A stretch of 64,000 bases of DNA from a virus, in the IMG/VR virus record IMGVR_UViG_3300024255_000006, positions 62,001-126,000 of that record. One strand, written 5' to 3'. Position 1 is the stretch's first letter. Each line of letters starts with the position of its first letter. Both the position numbers and the translations under genes were made by a program. Under the pieces are notes generated by a model. It saw only the letters and a program-made list of their open reading frames with translations, was not told the DNA's origin and searched no databases. Positions 60,983 to 64,000 of the stretch are shown here, piece after piece.

Positions 60983-62146
60983 ATGTCAGATATGTTAAAC
61001 GAAAAGTTTGCGGAGTTCGTTAGTGAGCAAAACATTGTCCTAGCAGAGGGCGACCCAATGCCTACCGTAACCGCAGCTGTACTTCCAGCAAATCCTGCCG
61101 CTCCTAGCGGTGGTATTTCTGGTGAACCAAATCGCGCAAAGGGAGGTAAAGATCCTGCTCCTAGCGTGGGTACTGAAGTTGCCCCATCAGGTCAGTCTGT
61201 TACCGATAATGGCGGTCCCCGTCCAGATGGTAACGATGAGGGCGAAAACAACCCAGGAGCTAAAGCAGCAACACCAGTTGGTGCTAAAGCAGCACAAAGT
61301 GATGGTACCGCACAAACCGCAAATATTAACGATGCTGGTGATCAAGGAACCACACCTTCTATAGGTGCTGAGGTTGCTTACGGAACCAGCAAAGGTCCCG
61401 ACGTTTCGTATCCTATCAAACCTTCCTACGAGTCACTTGACGTTTCTGACGACGTTAATGCACTATTTGAAGGAACAGAACTTTCCGAAGAGTTTAAAGA
61501 GAAAGCAACCACAATCTTTGAGGCTGCAATCAAAGCAAAACTCTCCGAAGAGTACGACAAGCTTGTAGAACATTTCGCTACTGAAATGGAGAAGCACGTT
61601 GCTGAAGCAAAGAACGAGCTTTCTGAAGAAGTTAGTGGAACTGTTAACTACGCCATCGGTCAATGGGTGGAGCAAAACCAAGTTGCTGTTGACCGTGGAA
61701 TCAGAAATGAGATTACTGAAGACTTCATCGCAGGTCTCAAGAATCTCTTTGAAGAGCACTACATCTCTATCCCCGAAGACAAAGTTGACGCGGTAGAGGG
61801 TATGGCTGATACTATTCGTGAAATGGAAGAGCGCCTAGACGAACAGGTCAAGGCTAATGTGAAACTACAGAATCGTCTCAATGAGTCTGCTAAGCAAGTT
61901 GTTCTGAACATTGTTTCAGAAGGACTCGTAGATACTCAGAAAGACAAACTCGCTGCTCTCGCTGAAGGTGTTGAATTTACTTCTGAAGAGGAATACTCCA
62001 AGAAGATCAACACAATTAAAGAGAGTTATTTCCCTAACTCTCCAGTAGTGAGAGAAGAGTCTGAAGAGACTCCCGTAGAAGGCGAAGAGGCATCCCCAGC
62101 AATGACGGCATACCTCCACGCACTTAACCGTTGGGGTCAATCCTAA
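60983..62146 (+). CDS. 22: gp22 prohead scaffold protein
   Basis: It encodes 387 residues; T4 gp22 has 269. Residues 25-145 form an Ala-, Gly-, Pro- and Asn-rich linker with repeated 'PxxGAxxA'-type units, likely disordered. Residues 150-350 are strongly helical and acidic (LSEEFKEKATTIFEAAIKAK and onward), typical of internal scaffolds. The C-terminus (ASPAMTAYLHALNRWGQS) is a conserved terminal helix. It forms the inner core around which gp23 assembles and is degraded by gp21. A late-promoter box and GGGGAA leader suggest separate strong expression. Confidence 0.93.
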   Translation: MSDMLNEKFAEFVSEQNIVLAEGDPMPTVTAAVLPANPAAPSGGISGEPNRAKGGKDPAPSVGTEVAPSGQSVTDNGGPRPDGNDEGENNPGAKAATPVGAKAAQSDGTAQTANINDAGDQGTTPSIGAEVAYGTSKGPDVSYPIKPSYESLDVSDDVNALFEGTELSEEFKEKATTIFEAAIKAKLSEEYDKLVEHFATEMEKHVAEAKNELSEEVSGTVNYAIGQWVEQNQVAVDRGIRNEITEDFIAGLKNLFEEHYISIPEDKVDAVEGMADTIREMEERLDEQVKANVKLQNRLNESAKQVVLNIVSEGLVDTQKDKLAALAEGVEFTSEEEYSKKINTIKESYFPNSPVVREESEETPVEGEEASPAMTAYLHALNRWGQS

Positions 62147-62187
62147 TTATAACGTACTAATTTTTCCAAACACATAGGCACAAACAA

Positions 62188-63594
62188 ATGTTTAATGCAA
62201 AATCTTTGCAGGAAAAGTGGGCACCTGTTCTAGGTCATGAGAGCGCAGGCTCCATTAAAGACAACTATAGAAAGAGTGTTACCGCTGTCCTGTTAGAAAA
62301 TCAAGAGCGTTTCCTTCGCGAAGAGCGTGGAATGCTTTCCGAGGTCGCAGTTAACTCCCTCGGCGGTGCTGGAGTTAGCCCTGCTGGTTCAGCACTGGGC
62401 AACGCTAACACCGCAGGTCTTGCAGGATTCGATCCTGTACTGATCTCCCTAATCCGCCGTGCAATGCCTAACCTCGTTGCATATGATATCTGTGGCGTCC
62501 AGCCAATGTCTGGTCCTACAGGTCTAATCTTCGCAATGCGTTCACGTTACGAGAACCAAGGCGGCGAAGAGGCACTATTCAACGAACCCGATACTGGATT
62601 CTCTTCTAGTTACGACGCTACAACAGGTGCTTATACACCTAGAACTGGCGCTGGTGTCGGTGGCGATTCCGAAGGCAACAACCCATCACTACTTAACGAC
62701 TCACCTGCAGGCACCTATGAGGTAGCACAGGGAATGGCTCGTGAAGATCTTGAGCGCATGGGCGAATCTGGTCGTCTCTTCCGTGAGATGTCCTTCAGCA
62801 TTGAGAAGACTTCGGTAACAGCGAAGTCCAGAGCACTCAAAGCTGAGTACACTCTAGAACTAGCACAAGACCTCAAGGCGATCCATGGTCTAGATGCTGA
62901 GCAGGAGCTTGCTAACATTCTGTCTAGCGAAGTTCTTGCTGAGATCAACCGTGAAGTCGTCAGAACGGTCTATCGTGTTGCTAAGCCTGGTGCTCAGAAC
63001 AACACCGCTTCTCAAGGTATCTTTGACCTCGACGTTGACTCCAACGGTCGCTGGTCTGTTGAGAAGTTCAAGGGTCTTCTCTTCCAAATCGAGCGTGATG
63101 CTAACGCAATCGCACAAGAGACTCGTAGAGGAAAGGGCAACTTCCTAATGTGTTCCGCAGACGTTGCTAGCGCACTAGCAATGGCTGGTGTACTCGACTA
63201 TTCCTCGGGTCTAACTGGTGCTGGTGGTCCTTCCATCGGTGAAGTTGATGACACTGGTAACCTCCTAGTCGGTACAATCAACGGACGCATTAAGGTCTAT
63301 GTTGATCCTTATGCAGCAAACCTAAGCGACAAGCACTTCTATGTCGTAGGTTACAAGGGCACCTCGCCTTATGACGCAGGACTATTCTACTGCCCATACG
63401 TACCCCTCCAAATGGTTCGCTCGATCGATCCTAGCAGCTTCCAACCAAAAATTGGTTTCAAGACTCGCTACGGCATGGTCAGCAATCCTTTCGTCACCAC
63501 CAACGGTGCATACAACGGCACACCCGATGCTGAAGCACTTACCGCAAGTGCTAACATGTACTACAGAAGAGTCCAAGTCACGAACTTGATGTGA
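62188..63594 (+). CDS. 23: gp23 major capsid protein
   Basis: It encodes 468 residues; T4 gp23 has 521. The HK97-fold family pattern is clear: NAKSLQEKWAPVLGHESAGS at the N-terminus, then ISLIRRAMPNLVAYDICGVQ, EKTSVTAKSRALKAEYTLEL and the C-terminal VGYKGTSPYDAGLFYCPYVP. The N-terminal 50-65 residues should be removed by gp21 protease during head maturation, as in T4. It is the last gene of the head operon and is followed by a strong terminator 22 bases later. Confidence 0.98.
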   Translation: MFNAKSLQEKWAPVLGHESAGSIKDNYRKSVTAVLLENQERFLREERGMLSEVAVNSLGGAGVSPAGSALGNANTAGLAGFDPVLISLIRRAMPNLVAYDICGVQPMSGPTGLIFAMRSRYENQGGEEALFNEPDTGFSSSYDATTGAYTPRTGAGVGGDSEGNNPSLLNDSPAGTYEVAQGMAREDLERMGESGRLFREMSFSIEKTSVTAKSRALKAEYTLELAQDLKAIHGLDAEQELANILSSEVLAEINREVVRTVYRVAKPGAQNNTASQGIFDLDVDSNGRWSVEKFKGLLFQIERDANAIAQETRRGKGNFLMCSADVASALAMAGVLDYSSGLTGAGGPSIGEVDDTGNLLVGTINGRIKVYVDPYAANLSDKHFYVVGYKGTSPYDAGLFYCPYVPLQMVRSIDPSSFQPKIGFKTRYGMVSNPFVTTNGAYNGTPDAEALTASANMYYRRVQVTNLM

Positions 63595-63616
63595 TTCTCA
63601 TCTACATATCAACACA

Positions 63617-63641
63617 GAGGACCTTCGGGTCCTCTTTTTTT
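63617..63641 (+). terminator. Strong intrinsic terminator after gp23
   Basis: The stem GAGGACC / GGTCCTC with a stable TTCG loop is followed by seven T (63635-63641). It is the textbook form and ends the capsid unit. Confidence 0.95.
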
Positions 63642-63664
63642 ATGTCTATATAAAAACAAAAACT

Positions 63665-63802
63665 ATGAAAAGTGAGATGCAACACCTCATTTGGTCGTCT
63701 ATAGTGGGACAGTTGGAGAAAGCAGGCGATAGAAAGTCTGTTTACTATAATCAAGCATACGCTATAATGAAACAACATGAACCCAAACAGAACAATGCCT
63801 AG
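63665..63802 (+). CDS. 45-residue hypothetical protein
   Basis: The frame runs from ATG 63665 to TAG 63802 and reads MKSEMQHLIWSSIVGQLEKA onward, a mainly helical polar protein. There is no visible late box; the gap after the terminator is AT-rich. It overlaps the next gene by 26 bases. I cannot name a family. Its small size keeps confidence moderate. Confidence 0.5.
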   Translation: MKSEMQHLIWSSIVGQLEKAGDRKSVYYNQAYAIMKQHEPKQNNA

Positions 63803-63959
63803 AGGAAATTTAAGTAAGGTTGATATGCTGGCGAAAGTATACAAACTTAAGACAGAATTATACGATGGTACACTAGACAAGAAGTCTGAGGAGTACCACG
63901 AAGGTGCCCACACCGCTTACAATACTATCCTGGATATTATAAATGAGTATGGAAATTGA
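63777..63959 (+). CDS. Small hypothetical protein after gp23
   Basis: It encodes 60 residues from ATG 63777, or 54 from ATG 63795 (MPRGNLSKVDMLAKVYKLKT), which may be the true start. The sequence looks like a conserved helical protein (LYDGTLDKKSEEYHEGAHTA, then NTILDIINEYGN). It is of a type common near gp23 in cyanophages, without known function. It overlaps the partial gene that follows. Confidence 0.6.
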   Translation: MNPNRTMPRGNLSKVDMLAKVYKLKTELYDGTLDKKSEEYHEGAHTAYNTILDIINEYGN

Positions 63960-64000
63960 TTGGCGCTACAGTGATGAGCGCATGGATATCAGAACTCAAG
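63943..64000 (+). CDS. 5' end of the next gene, cut by window
   Basis: Only about 19 codons are visible, starting ATG 63943 or 63949 (MEIDWRYSDERMDIRTQ). The start overlaps the previous gene by 11-17 bases. In T4-like cyanophages gp3 (tail terminator) often follows gp23, so gp3 is one candidate, but the fragment is too short to tell. Confidence 0.4.
   Translation, partial: MSMEIDWRYSDERMDIRTQ

Overview
This window is a stretch of the structural and packaging genome of a large T4-like myovirus, most likely a marine cyanophage of Prochlorococcus or Synechococcus. The gene order is that of T4-like phages: gp25, gp6, (gp7 position), gp8, then fibre and virion genes, then gp13-gp14-gp15-gp16, gp17-gp18-gp19-gp20, a gp67-like core gene, and gp21-gp22-gp23. 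All genes lie on the + strand, packed end to end, many with ATGA or TAATG overlaps. A plastocyanin gene and a remnant of a 6-phosphogluconate dehydrogenase gene point to a photosynthetic host. A SAR11 myophage has similar core genes, but would not be expected to carry plastocyanin. The window starts inside one gene and ends inside another. No stretch longer than 300 bases lacks a gene.

Layout. (1) 1-14.4 kb: baseplate wedge. It holds two cyanophage-type genes of unknown function (one cut by the window edge), gp25, gp6, a 3167-residue protein in the gp7 position with a YHYH domain, and gp8, which is broken by a single-base frameshift in this sequence. (2) 14.4-45.9 kb: adhesion and virion appendages. 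A 2716-residue DUF4815-type protein is followed by five small or medium virion genes, a 3396-residue repetitive fibre-like protein, a tiny Mtd_N-like protein, and a 3360-residue composite protein with Ycf48/BNR-like, cupredoxin-like and FG-GAP-like regions. (3) 45.9-49.4 kb: neck and small terminase (gp13-gp16). (4) 49.4-53.2 kb: an accessory island between gp16 and gp17. It has a DUF6321 protein, plastocyanin, the Gnd-like remnant, a chain of 30-70 residue proteins (many membrane-bound), a staphylococcal-nuclease-like protein and two small conserved proteins. (5) 53.2-63.6 kb: large terminase, sheath, tube, portal, prohead protease, scaffold and major capsid protein, closed by a strong terminator. 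(6) 63.6-64 kb: small genes of the next unit.

Expression. NNTAAATA boxes (T4 late-promoter type, often TATAAATA) sit 24-40 bases before start codons at eleven transcription-unit heads. Four intrinsic terminators are visible. Two of them overlap a late-promoter box and lie directly before a start codon, which suggests a combined terminator-promoter-leader element.

Most notable: four giant virion genes fill about 38 kb. The repetitive fibre gene has a period of exactly 792 bases (264 residues) over at least four units, with a 97-base identical block shared by units two periods apart and an in-frame 531-base domain insertion in the preceding unit. The GxGYxxxP sequence module is spread over gp7-like, gp8, DUF4815, gp14 and gp18 proteins.
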